39,221 nt of DNA from Comamonadaceae bacterium (GCA_947485165.1 CANKRG010000017.1:1-39221), one strand, 5' to 3'; shown: positions 10,102-18,918, counted from the stretch's first letter. Numbers and translations are program-made. The notes: a model not told the origin generated them from the sequence alone.

Positions 10102-11742
10102 TTATTTAGCCTCTTTCTCGTCTTTGATCTGCTGCTTCAGCAGCTCCTGCACTTGACGGGTGCGCACGTCGATGATGGATTCTTCCATGTAGTCACGACC
10201 CGTATCGCGCCCCGTATTCGCAGCCGCACTTCCATTCCTGACCCTGTCTTGCGCGGCTTTGAAGCGGTCTAAGGCGGCGGTGTAGTCCAACAGCGCAACT
10301 TGTGCTTCTGCGTCTGCCCGAATAGCACGCAGCGGCTGACCGGCTGCGTTGTAGCTGCTGGCTAAAAGCTGCCAAGCGGGTGAATCCGTTGGGTGCACAG
10401 CCACCCAGGTTTGCAGGTTTTGTGCGGCTTGGTCTGCCTGTTTGTTGGCAATTTGCACCTGCGACTGAGCGAACAATTCTGGTCGGCTTAAACGATTGCC
10501 AGTGGCATTGAAAGGCAGCAGAGCCAATGCAGCTTCCGGGTTATTCGTCGCCAACAGCAACTCAATTGCTATTAATTTAGTAGCTTTTAAGGAAAATAAA
10601 TCGCCGGCTACAGCCATATTTAGCCTGTCTTTTTGCGCAGTTGCTCGGGCAAAGTCGCGCAGCTTGATATTCGCCAAAATAGCAGCGTACAAACTGGCGA
10701 ATTGGCGCGCTTTTGAAAAATTGCTAAAACCCGCCGCTTGCGGCTCGGCCGCCCATAAACGCAGCACATCGACACCTGGATCGGCGAGCACGCGGGCGCG
10801 GGCGCCCATCATGGCGTGCTGCAAAGTGGGCTCGCTCTGCGGTGCAAATTTCGCCATGTGTTGCTGAATGAGCAAGCGCTGCTGCATGTCGCCCATGCGC
10901 TCTGTCGTCATCGGGTGGCTACGCAGGTAGGGGAAATTGCCGCTGTCGCTCAAGCGTGCGGACTGTTGCAGTTTCTCAAACATGCCCACAAAACCCTGCG
11001 GTGCAAAGCCAGCCGGCTGCATCAGCCCCAGCCCGAGTCGATCTGCCTCGCGTTCCATGTCGCGCGAAAAGTTGAGCTGGCCTTGTATCGCCACGGCTTG
11101 CGAACCAGTAATGACAGCGTTCAAAGCTTCAGTGTTGTTCCGTGCAGCCACTGCACCCAAAATCATCGCTGCAATCATGACCGGCGTTTGCCGCCCTTGC
11201 TGGCTGATAGAGCGCGAAATGTGCCGCTGGGTGACATGAGTGAGCTCATGCGCCAATACAGACGCTAGCTCGTCTTGATTCGCCACCAGCCCAATCAGCC
11301 CCAAATGCACGCCAAAATAGCCACCCGGCAGCGCAAACGCGTTGACCGTGCGGTCACGCGCCAGCATGACACGCCAAGCAAAGCGTTCGTCCATCTCAGG
11401 TGTTAACTCGCCTTTGGCGCGGGCAGCTTTCAGGAGCGACTGCCAAATGCCGTCGACGTACTCGGTCAGCAGCGGATCGTCCAAATAATCGGGGTCGCGG
11501 TAGATTTGCTTGGCAATCGCGTCGCCCATGCGCCGCTCTGCGCCTAGGGACAAGTCGCCGTCTTCACCGACGCCCAAAAGCGGGGTGGCTTTGGCGCTGG
11601 CTGCTTGTGTAGATTGCCCTAGTGTCAAACTGGGGCTCGCCAAACCCAACAACAACAACAAGACGGCGATGGCCAGCTTGTGTTTTTGAACTGACTTTTG
11701 AGTTGGATGTTGAATCAAGCGATTGTTAAAAATTGGCTTCAC
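10102..11742 (-). CDS. bepA: BepA-like M48 family periplasmic metalloprotease with TPR region
   Basis: 546 residues from the GTG at 11740-11742; the frame extends to 11826 and includes an ATG at 11809-11811. BepA/YfgC proteases check outer-membrane protein assembly, notably LptD. The sequence shows a hydrophobic export segment (LAIAVLLLLLGLASPSLTLG), the zinc motif HELTH (about residues 165-169), a second-shell EADRLG, and a helical TPR-like C-terminal half. I prefer the GTG because the upstream part overlaps a perfect 24-bp palindrome and lies before an ordinary signal peptide; no start has a good ribosome binding site, so this is uncertain. About 20 residues (MAVAGDLFSLKATKLIAIEL, about 372-392) are encoded by dispersed repeat copy C. 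The gene is divergent from moaC. Confidence 0.85.
   Translation of the reverse strand: MKPIFNNRLIQHPTQKSVQKHKLAIAVLLLLLGLASPSLTLGQSTQAASAKATPLLGVGEDGDLSLGAERRMGDAIAKQIYRDPDYLDDPLLTEYVDGIWQSLLKAARAKGELTPEMDERFAWRVMLARDRTVNAFALPGGYFGVHLGLIGLVANQDELASVLAHELTHVTQRHISRSISQQGRQTPVMIAAMILGAVAARNNTEALNAVITGSQAVAIQGQLNFSRDMEREADRLGLGLMQPAGFAPQGFVGMFEKLQQSARLSDSGNFPYLRSHPMTTERMGDMQQRLLIQQHMAKFAPQSEPTLQHAMMGARARVLADPGVDVLRLWAAEPQAAGFSNFSKARQFASLYAAILANIKLRDFARATAQKDRLNMAVAGDLFSLKATKLIAIELLLATNNPEAALALLPFNATGNRLSRPELFAQSQVQIANKQADQAAQNLQTWVAVHPTDSPAWQLLASSYNAAGQPLRAIRADAEAQVALLDYTAALDRFKAAQDRVRNGSAAANTGRDTGRDYMEESIIDVRTRQVQELLKQQIKDEKEAK
10568..10627 (+). repeat. Dispersed repeat, copy C, in frame inside bepA
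   Basis: Starts GCTATTAATTTAGTAGC, with the core GGAAAATAAATCGCCGGCTA, then CAGCCATATTTAGCCTG. It matches copies A and B. It is translated on the minus strand within the TPR-like region of the M48 protease without breaking the frame. Confidence 0.75.
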
Positions 11743-11776
11743 AACCCTTATGATGACGTATACACAGCTTGGTTTC

Positions 11777-11800
11777 ACACCTATTTGACGAAATAGGTGT
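11777..11800. promoter_or_regulatory. Perfect 24-bp palindrome between bepA and moaC
   Basis: Two exact 10-bp arms, ACACCTATTT and AAATAGGTGT, flank a GACG centre. The site lies in the divergent bepA/moaC control region (or in the bepA leader, if the upstream ATG or TTG is used). It could be an operator for a dimeric regulator or an RNA hairpin; the binding factor is unknown. Confidence 0.5.
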
Positions 11801-11849
11801 AAAGTTTGCATGAATTTTTGTGACAAACTACTTTTCAGCGACTCAATTT

Positions 11850-12383
11850 ATGACTACCCCATCCTCACATTTGACCCATTTTGACGCCCAAGGCCAAGCC
11901 CACATGGTCGACGTCGCCGCCAAGGCCGCGACGCACCGCATCGCAGTCGCCCAAGGCCGCATCACCATGTTACCAGCGACCTTTGCGTTGATTGAAGCGG
12001 GAACAGCCAAAAAAGGCGATGTTTTAGGTATTGCGCGGATTGCCGGCATTCAGGGCGCGAAGAAAACCAGTGATTTGATCCCGCTGTGCCACCCGTTGGC
12101 CTTGACCCGAGTTGCTATTAATTTCGAAGCATTTCAGGCAATAAATACGCTGGATACAGCAGGAAATAGCACTATTTCAGAGCAACTTCCATCCATCATC
12201 TGCACCGCCACCGTAGAAACCATCGGCCAGACCGGCGTAGAGATGGAAGCGCTGACCGCCGTGCAGGTCGCCCTGCTCACGATCTACGACATGTGCAAAG
12301 CCGTCGACCGAGGCATGACGATGACCGACGTGCGGGTGCTGGAGAAGCACGGCGGCAAGTCGGGGAGTTACGTGAATCCGTAA
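11850..12383 (+). CDS. moaC: Cyclic pyranopterin monophosphate synthase MoaC
   Basis: 177 residues. MoaC converts the cyclic 3',8-GTP intermediate made by MoaA into cPMP in molybdenum-cofactor synthesis. Family blocks include [19 protein letters not shown] at the start, [20 protein letters not shown] (catalytic and substrate residues), [20 protein letters not shown], and the C-terminal GGKSG. The ATG at 11850 is chosen because the family starts here; an upstream GTG at 11820 is also in frame. Between CHPL and TGVEMEAL the protein is about 15 residues longer than E. coli MoaC, and exactly this stretch (about residues 88-110) is encoded by dispersed repeat copy D. The family's catalytic segments flank it and are intact. 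Confidence 0.93.
   Translation: MTTPSSHLTHFDAQGQAHMVDVAAKAATHRIAVAQGRITMLPATFALIEAGTAKKGDVLGIARIAGIQGAKKTSDLIPLCHPLALTRVAINFEAFQAINTLDTAGNSTISEQLPSIICTATVETIGQTGVEMEALTAVQVALLTIYDMCKAVDRGMTMTDVRVLEKHGGKSGSYVNP
12113..12180 (+). repeat. Dispersed repeat, copy D, in frame inside moaC
   Basis: Starts GCTATTAATTTCGAAGC, with the core CAGGCAATAAATACGCTGGA, then TACAGCAGGAAATAGC. It is translated as part of a loop ([16 protein letters not shown]) that is absent from E. coli MoaC as I recall that sequence. Confidence 0.75.
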
Positions 12384-12411
12384 CCCTCCCCGAACTTAGC
12401 CTACTTTCTCG

Positions 12412-15400
12412 TTACTGCCTCGCTAAAACCGCCTTCAAAGCCACCCCCGTGTGGGTTTTCAGCTTGACCACGCCTTCGGGTGTCGTCGCCGCCACCACCT
12501 GACCACCGGCTTTGCCGCCGTCGGGGCCCAAGTCAATCACCCAGTCGGCCTCGGCGATCACGTCCAGATCGTGCTCAATCACCACCACGCTGTGGCCGCC
12601 GTTGACGAGGCGATGCAGCACGTGGATGAGTTTTTCCACATCCGCCATATGCAGGCCCACCGTCGGCTCGTCCAGCACGTACAGGGTGTGCAGCGCTTTT
12701 TGGCCACGGCGGGTGATGTCGTCGCGCACTTTGGAGAGCTCGGTGACCAGCTTGATGCGCTGCGCCTCGCCGCCGCTGAGGGTGGGTGAAGGCTGGCCCA
12801 GCGTCAAATAGCCCAAGCCCACGTCTTTGAGCAGTTGCAGCGGGTGGCTGATGTTGGGCATGGCGGCGAAAAAGTCGACCGCTTCGTCGACTTCCATCTG
12901 CAGCACGTCGCCAATGCTTTTGCCGCGCCAGCTGACGGCCAGAGTTTCGGGGTTGAAGCGGGCACCGTGGCAGACCTCGCATTTGACCTTCACATCGGGC
13001 AAAAAACTCATGGCGATGGTGCGGATGCCCTGGCCATCACAGCCCGAGCAGCGGCCATCGCCGGCATTGAAGCTGAAGCGGCCGGCGGCATAACCGCGAG
13101 CTTTGGCCTCCAGCGTTTCGGCAAACAGCTTGCGGATGGTGTCCCAAAAGCCGATGTAGGTGGCGGGGCAGCTGCGCGGGGTTTTGCCGATGGGGGTTTG
13201 ATCCACTTCCAGCACCCGATCTACCGTGGCGTAACCCGATACGTCGGCACATCCGACCCAGACCGGGTGTTTGCCAGCCGCAGCTGCATCGCGCCCGGCT
13301 CTGGTGGCCTGTTGCGCCACGGCGGCGTGGACGTTGGTCAGCATCACCTCACGCGCCAGGGTGGATTTGCCAGAACCGGAGACGCCGGTGATGGCGACCA
13401 GGCGCTGCAGGGGAATTTGCACGTTGACGTTTTGCAGGTTGTGCATGCTTGCGCCCTGCACGTCAATCCAGGCTTGGGTTTCCACGTGTTCCACAACGCG
13501 ACGTTTTTGCAGCGGGTGCTTGATGGCGTGCATCAGGTAGCGACCGGTTTGTGAGTCTGGCGCATTCATCACGTCCTCTACCGTACCTTCAGCCACTAAT
13601 CGGCCACCGCGCTTGCCGGCGCTGGGGCCGATGTCGATGATGTGCGAGGCCGCGCGGATGGTGTCCACGTCATGCTCCACCACCACCAAGGTGTTGCCTT
13701 TGTCGCCCAGCTTGTGCAGGGCGCGCAGCAGAATCTGGTTGTCGCGGGCGTGCAGGCCGATGGTCGGCTCATCCAGCACATAGCAGACCCCTTGTAGGTT
13801 GCTGCCCAGCTGTGCGGCCAGGCGGATGCGCTGCGCCTCACCACCGCTCAGGGTGGGTGCGCCCCGGTCGAGCGTGAGGTAGCCCAGCCCAACTTCTTCC
13901 AGAAACTCCAGTCGTCCCTTGATTTCAGGGAGTAAGTCGCGGGCGATGTCCATTTCGCGCTGGCTCAGGCGGTTAGCAACTTGCAATGTGGCGACCCACT
14001 GGCGGATATCAGCAACGCTAAGTGCGGCGATGTCGGTGATCCCAATGCCTTCACCTGCTGAGTAAGCGCCAAACTTCACCGCACGCGCCATCACATTCAG
14101 ACGTGTACCGTTGCAGCTGGCGCAGGCGTGGGTGGTCACATCGTCGGCATCCGGCTCGGCAAAGGTTTGCTCGCGGCCACCGTTGTCTTCCTTCACCGAG
14201 TCGTCAAACACCTTGCGCTGGTCTTTGGTGAGCTGCACGCCGGTGCCGACGCAATCGGGACACCAACCGTGTTTGCTGTTGTAGCTGAACAGGCGCGGAT
14301 CCAGCTCGGCGTAGCTGGTGCTGCAGACCGGGCAGGCGCGTTTGGTGGAGAACACGCTCAGTTTGCCAATTTTTGAGGTTTCAGCGCCATCTTCCATCGC
14401 GCTACGCAGACCGGCCAGATCGCTCAGCACATAAACCACGCCTTTGCCGTGCTCCAAGGCCACGCTCAGAGCCAATCGCAAGGCGGCTTCATTGTCAGCG
14501 GTAATATCCAGACTCGCTACCGGCAGCTCGATGCTGTGCTCCTTAAAGCGGTCAATGCGTGGGAAGCCGGTGGTCGGCAGAAAGTTGCCATCGACCCGCA
14601 AATGGGTGTAGCCACGCGGACGCGCCCAGTCGGCCAGTTCGGTGTAGACACCTTTGCGGTTGATGACCAAGGGTGCCAGCAAGCCGATGTGCTGGCCTTT
14701 GAAGTTTTTCAGCAGCTGCGAGACGATGCTGTCTGGCGTTTGCGGCTGCACGGCGGCGCCGTCATGGATGCAATGTTGAATGCCCAATTTGACGTAGAGC
14801 AGGCGCAGGAAATGCCACACCTCGGTCGTCGTGCCGACGGTGGATTTACGGCCACCCCGGCTCAGCCGCTGCTCAATCGCCACCGTGGGCGGGATACCAT
14901 AAACCGCATCCACCTCGGGCCGCCCTGCCGGCTGCACGATGCTGCGGGCGTAGGCGTTGAGACTTTCCAGGTAGCGGCGCTGGCCTTCGTTGAACAAGAT
15001 GTCAAACGCCAGTGTCGATTTACCCGAACCGCTGACGCCGGTGACCACGGTAAATTGGCCATGCGGGATGTTGACGCTGAGGGACTTGAGGTTGTGCTCC
15101 TTGGCGTTGACGATCTGGATGGCATCAATACGCTTTGCTAGCAACCGTTCGCCCTGAGCTTGGCTAAGGGTTTGCGTAGGCTTCGACAAGCTCAGCCCGA
15201 ACGGAATTTTCTCTTCTACCGTGTGACCGCCCAATCCCAGTGCGCTGTCGTAATCGCGCAGGGCTTTGCCGGTGTGCGACGTTGGGTGGCGACGCAGGTC
15301 ATCCGGCGTACCAACGGCAACGATCTCGCCACCGGCCTCGCCACCTTCAGGGCCCAGATCGACCAGCCAGTCGCTGGATCGGATCACATCCAGGTTGTGC

Positions 15401-18192
15401 TCGATGATGATGAGGGAGTGGCCCGCATCCTGCAGCTTGCGCAAAGCGCGCATGAGCTTGGCGATGTCGTCAAAGTGCAAACCGGTGGTGGGTTCGTCAA
15501 ACAGGAACAGCGTGCCCTTTTTCGCAACGGGTTGCCGGCTGGAACTGCCGCTTTTGGCAGCTTCGGCCAAGAATCCGGCAAGTTTGAGGCGCTGGGCTTC
15601 GCCGCCCGACAAGGTGGGCACGGGTTGGCCGAGTTTGACGTATTCCAGACCCACATCGACGATGGGCTGCAGGGCGCGGATGACATCGCGGTCGGCTGCG
15701 AATATCGCAGCGGCCTCGCTCACGGTCAAATTCAGCACATCAGCGACATTAAGGCTCTTGTCCTGACGTTGAATGCGTACTTCCAACACCTCGGGGCGGT
15801 AGCGAAGACCGTTGCAGTCCTGGCAGCGCAGATACACATCGCTCAAAAACTGCATCTCGATGTGCTCAAAACCCGAACCACCACACAGGGCGCAGCGACC
15901 ATCACCACTGTTGAAGCTGAATTTGGAGGTGGTGTAGCCACGTTGCTTGGCCAGCGGTGCTTGGGCAAACAACTCTCGCACGGCGTCCCACGCGCCGACG
16001 TAGCTGGCGGGGTTGGAACGGGCGGTTTTGCCGATGGGCGACTGATCGACGAACACCACATCGCTGAGGTGGTCTGCGCCCAGCAGGCGGTCATGCAAAC
16101 CCGGCGCATCGGTCGCCTTACCAAAATAACGCAACAAAGCTGGAGCCAAAATATCCTGCACCAGACTCGACTTGCCCGACCCGCTGACACCAGTGATGGT
16201 GACCAAGCGCTGCAAAGGCAGGTCAACCGTCACGTTTTTGAGGTTGTGCTCGCGCGCGCCTTCCAGAATCAAGCGTGGTGTGCTGTCGCTGACCAAACGT
16301 TGGAAACCCATGCCGATTTGCTTGCGGCCACCCAGATAGGCACCGGTCAAGGTGTCGGCGTGGCGCAACTGCTCCGTCGCCCCATCAAACACGATTTGGC
16401 CACCCCGCTCACCCGGGCCAGGGCCCATGTCGATCATGCGGTCGGCAGCCAGCATCACCGCCGGGTCATGCTCGACCACCACCAGGGTGTTACCCGCATC
16501 GCGCAGGCGCAGCATGGCCTGGGTGATGCGCCCCATGTCGCGCGGGTGCAGGCCGATGCTGGGCTCGTCGAGCACGAACAAGGTGTTCACCAAGGACGTA
16601 CCCAAAGCGGTGGTGAGGTTGATGCGCTGGACTTCACCGCCGCTCAAGGTGCGGCTTTGGCGGTCCAGGCTGAGGTAGCCAATACCCACATCGCACAGGT
16701 ACTTGAGCCGGGTGTTGATTTCTTCATGCAACATCGCCAAGGCTTGCTGGTCGCCAGAGGTCGCACTTCGTGAGGTATCCGTACCGACCGCTCGTTCCAC
16801 GACTTGGCGGCCAAAGAACAGCCGCAGCTTGTCAATCGACAGCAGCATCAAATCATGCAGACACAAACCCGGCAGCGCTTCTAGTTGATCACGTGACCAT
16901 TGGGTACCACTTGGTAAAAACCGCTTGCTTGGCAACAACACAGCATCAGCATCAGGCTTACTGCCAATGCGCCAGATAAGACTCTCGGTTTTCAAGCGTG
17001 CGCCATTGCAGGTTTCGCAGGTGGTGTAACTGCGGTATTTGGACAGCAACACCCGAATATGCATTTTGTAGGACTTGGTCTCGAGATACTCAAAAAATCT
17101 TTTGACGCCAAACCAGTGCTGGCTCCACTGGCCGTTCCAGTTCGGGGAACCGTTGATGACCCAGTGTTTGTGCTCTGCCGTCAGTTTGTAATAAGGCGTG
17201 TCGCGCGGGATACCTGCCGCCTCGGCATGACGCATCAGGTCGTCCTGACATTCTTTCCAGGCCGGTGTCTGCATGGGTTTGATCGCACCGGCACGCAGGG
17301 TCAACTTGTCGTTGGGGATGACCAAGCCGTAGTCCACACCAATGACGCGGCCAAAGCCTTTGCATTTTTCACACGCGCCTACGGGGGAATTAAAAGAAAA
17401 AGCAGAGGGAATGGGGTCGGCATAGCGGTGGTCGCTCTCTGGGCAATGCAGGCCGGTAGAGAATTTCCACATCGCTCCTTCACCACCTGCATAGACGTTG
17501 ACGCGACCGCTGCCGCGTTTGAGCGCCACTTCAATGGCTTCTATGACGCGGGATTTTTCTGTAGTTCCGATACGGAAGCGATCAGCCACCACATCCAGCA
17601 ATTTGCGCGGCGCAGTGACTGTTGCGACCTCGCGCTCGGCTTGTACTTTGGTGAAGCCACTGGCAGACAGCCACTGGGTAACTTCTTCAGCGGTGGTTTG
17701 CGCTGGCAGTTCGACCGGAAACGTCACTGCCAGCCGTGGGTCTTCACCCATGGTTGAAGCTCGCTCCAACATCTGCGCGTAAATCGATTCCGAGGAGTCG
17801 TGCCGAACCCCTAAAGCGGTATCGCGGTCAAACAACTGTGCCGCCCGTGCAAAATAGAGCTTCAGGTGATCATTCAGCTCGGTCATGGTGCCGACCGTTG
17901 AACGCGAGCTACGCACGGGATTGGTTTGATCAATCGCAATCGCAGGCGGAACGCCATCAACACGGTCTACTGCTGGCTTGTCCATGCGGTCTAAAAATTG
18001 CCGCGCATAGGCCGAGAAGGTTTCAACGTAGCGACGTTGTCCCTCGGCGAACAAGGTATCGAACACCAGACTTGATTTACCGGAACCGCTCGGCCCCGTC
18101 ACAACGGTCAATTCACCAGTGCGGATATCAAGATCGAGATTTTTGAGATTGTGCTGACGCGCACCGCGAATGCGGATGGTTCCTTGTGCCAT
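12412..18192 (-). CDS. uvrA: Double-length UvrA (two fused UvrA units, four ABC ATPase modules)
   Basis: 1926 residues, about twice a normal UvrA (~940). UvrA is the damage-sensing ABC ATPase of nucleotide excision repair. Four P-loops are visible: GPSGSGKSSL (residue ~33), GVSGSGKSSL (~670), GVSGSGKSTL (~1043) and GVSGSGKSTL (~1620). Each has an LSGGE signature and a Walker B DEP (DEPSIGL, DEPTTGL, DEPTIGL, DEPTVGL). Zinc-type CxxC pairs occur in each half (for example CALCGG..CQDCNG and CSGCDG..CEVCHG). The order is UvrA-UvrA, joined near residues 985-1020 by a linker that contains a translated inverted repeat. I recall similar fused UvrA proteins in Burkholderiales, alongside a normal UvrA. 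Whether this one does excision repair or another DNA task is unknown. No LexA-like box is obvious upstream. Confidence 0.93.
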   Translation of the reverse strand: MAQGTIRIRGARQHNLKNLDLDIRTGELTVVTGPSGSGKSSLVFDTLFAEGQRRYVETFSAYARQFLDRMDKPAVDRVDGVPPAIAIDQTNPVRSSRSTVGTMTELNDHLKLYFARAAQLFDRDTALGVRHDSSESIYAQMLERASTMGEDPRLAVTFPVELPAQTTAEEVTQWLSASGFTKVQAEREVATVTAPRKLLDVVADRFRIGTTEKSRVIEAIEVALKRGSGRVNVYAGGEGAMWKFSTGLHCPESDHRYADPIPSAFSFNSPVGACEKCKGFGRVIGVDYGLVIPNDKLTLRAGAIKPMQTPAWKECQDDLMRHAEAAGIPRDTPYYKLTAEHKHWVINGSPNWNGQWSQHWFGVKRFFEYLETKSYKMHIRVLLSKYRSYTTCETCNGARLKTESLIWRIGSKPDADAVLLPSKRFLPSGTQWSRDQLEALPGLCLHDLMLLSIDKLRLFFGRQVVERAVGTDTSRSATSGDQQALAMLHEEINTRLKYLCDVGIGYLSLDRQSRTLSGGEVQRINLTTALGTSLVNTLFVLDEPSIGLHPRDMGRITQAMLRLRDAGNTLVVVEHDPAVMLAADRMIDMGPGPGERGGQIVFDGATEQLRHADTLTGAYLGGRKQIGMGFQRLVSDSTPRLILEGAREHNLKNVTVDLPLQRLVTITGVSGSGKSSLVQDILAPALLRYFGKATDAPGLHDRLLGADHLSDVVFVDQSPIGKTARSNPASYVGAWDAVRELFAQAPLAKQRGYTTSKFSFNSGDGRCALCGGSGFEHIEMQFLSDVYLRCQDCNGLRYRPEVLEVRIQRQDKSLNVADVLNLTVSEAAAIFAADRDVIRALQPIVDVGLEYVKLGQPVPTLSGGEAQRLKLAGFLAEAAKSGSSSRQPVAKKGTLFLFDEPTTGLHFDDIAKLMRALRKLQDAGHSLIIIEHNLDVIRSSDWLVDLGPEGGEAGGEIVAVGTPDDLRRHPTSHTGKALRDYDSALGLGGHTVEEKIPFGLSLSKPTQTLSQAQGERLLAKRIDAIQIVNAKEHNLKSLSVNIPHGQFTVVTGVSGSGKSTLAFDILFNEGQRRYLESLNAYARSIVQPAGRPEVDAVYGIPPTVAIEQRLSRGGRKSTVGTTTEVWHFLRLLYVKLGIQHCIHDGAAVQPQTPDSIVSQLLKNFKGQHIGLLAPLVINRKGVYTELADWARPRGYTHLRVDGNFLPTTGFPRIDRFKEHSIELPVASLDITADNEAALRLALSVALEHGKGVVYVLSDLAGLRSAMEDGAETSKIGKLSVFSTKRACPVCSTSYAELDPRLFSYNSKHGWCPDCVGTGVQLTKDQRKVFDDSVKEDNGGREQTFAEPDADDVTTHACASCNGTRLNVMARAVKFGAYSAGEGIGITDIAALSVADIRQWVATLQVANRLSQREMDIARDLLPEIKGRLEFLEEVGLGYLTLDRGAPTLSGGEAQRIRLAAQLGSNLQGVCYVLDEPTIGLHARDNQILLRALHKLGDKGNTLVVVEHDVDTIRAASHIIDIGPSAGKRGGRLVAEGTVEDVMNAPDSQTGRYLMHAIKHPLQKRRVVEHVETQAWIDVQGASMHNLQNVNVQIPLQRLVAITGVSGSGKSTLAREVMLTNVHAAVAQQATRAGRDAAAAGKHPVWVGCADVSGYATVDRVLEVDQTPIGKTPRSCPATYIGFWDTIRKLFAETLEAKARGYAAGRFSFNAGDGRCSGCDGQGIRTIAMSFLPDVKVKCEVCHGARFNPETLAVSWRGKSIGDVLQMEVDEAVDFFAAMPNISHPLQLLKDVGLGYLTLGQPSPTLSGGEAQRIKLVTELSKVRDDITRRGQKALHTLYVLDEPTVGLHMADVEKLIHVLHRLVNGGHSVVVIEHDLDVIAEADWVIDLGPDGGKAGGQVVAATTPEGVVKLKTHTGVALKAVLARQ
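15145..15204. repeat. Inverted repeat of the GTTCGGGCTGAGC family, in frame inside uvrA
   Basis: Left arm CCGTTCGCCCTGAGCTTGG; right arm CTTCGACAAGCTCAGCCC followed by GAACGG. The arms are near-complementary. The right arm is translated as FGLSLSKP. The same family occurs at 36923-37003. It encodes the linker joining the two UvrA halves. Confidence 0.8.
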
Positions 18193-18291
18193 GAATGAGT
18201 TCTTTCCTAGATCGAGTCACGATTCTAGGCAAGAAATCAGACGATGGTCGAAGATTTCTAATTAACCTTCGAATCAATCAAAAATGCAACT

Positions 18292-18687
18292 TCAAACACG
18301 ACCACGAAGTGCATTTTCCAAAGCCAATGACTTTTCAGAACCTGCTGCATCTTTGATTTTTGGAAACAATTCCACCAACTGAGAATAGCTTCCTGCCGCT
18401 TCAACCGCTAAATTTAAACGAAAACCGCCCAATTGTTCTGTCGGCTTGGATTCTGATACAACATTCGTTTTACCCAGGTCCAAGACTGGAGAAATGAGTC
18501 CCATAGCAATTAATTGATTTGCGTCTGCTTGGGTAAATCCTAAACCAACCAGCATTGACAACACGTCATCAAGCGTACGCTCACCGTTGAAAATTATTAA
18601 CGCTGAACGTTGCCTTGGACTTAAAGGAATTGAACGATCGCTAACCGCCTTTTTACCAGCTTCTGTTTTGGTTAATTGGATGTCAAT
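18292..18687 (-). CDS. Hypothetical protein with no standard start codon in its conserved frame
   Basis: The frame is open from the stop at 18697-18699 down to 18292. No ATG, GTG or TTG occurs until a GTG at 18562-18564, which would give only 90 residues. The upstream part (LTKTEAGKKAVSDRSIPLSP, then RQRSALIIFNGERTLDDVL) looks like real protein and resembles small Burkholderiales hypothetical proteins of ~130-150 residues that begin at about this point. A GGGG-rich Shine-Dalgarno-like stretch lies 12 bp before an ATT codon at 18685-18687, used here as the boundary. The options are a non-standard ATT start, a start lost by mutation (pseudogene), or the short GTG form. Function unknown. It lies 94 bp downstream of the 45-residue membrane peptide gene. 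Confidence 0.45.
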   Translation of the reverse strand: MDIQLTKTEAGKKAVSDRSIPLSPRQRSALIIFNGERTLDDVLSMLVGLGFTQADANQLIAMGLISPVLDLGKTNVVSESKPTEQLGGFRLNLAVEAAGSYSQLVELFPKIKDAAGSEKSLALENALRGRV

Positions 18688-18780
18688 TTCTAATTGTTAC
18701 CCCTATCTTTATTAGACAACAAACAAAACTTTAAACAATGAGGTTAATCCACTCAATAGAATTTATATAGTTAACAAAAT

Positions 18781-18918
18781 TTAAGACACGATTGAATTTA
18801 CCTGAGCAAAAGTCATAGAACCATGCTTTTCTCCAGTCATATCAATATCTCCACCCTTGCTAAGCAGATAAAGTGCTACCGCTGCAAATACTAAAAATCC
18901 CACAACTATTTTCCACAT
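18781..18918 (-). CDS. 45-residue single-helix membrane protein
   Basis: ATG at 18916-18918 with AAGGA seven bases upstream, TAA at 18781-18783. The product begins MWKIVVGFLVFAAVALYLLS, one membrane helix at about residues 3-20, then a short polar tail (KGGDIDMTGEKHG). I recall similar short MWKI.. proteins with one helix and a polar tail in Comamonadaceae. No function is known. It is upstream of the hypothetical gene at 18292 on the same strand, so they may share a transcript. Confidence 0.65.
   Translation of the reverse strand: MWKIVVGFLVFAAVALYLLSKGGDIDMTGEKHGSMTFAQVNSIVS

Noticed and set aside
15160-16773. 537-codon plus-strand ORF opposite uvrA
   Set aside because: It lies fully inside uvrA, whose ABC motifs are intact on the other strand; the product has low complexity and no recognisable motif.
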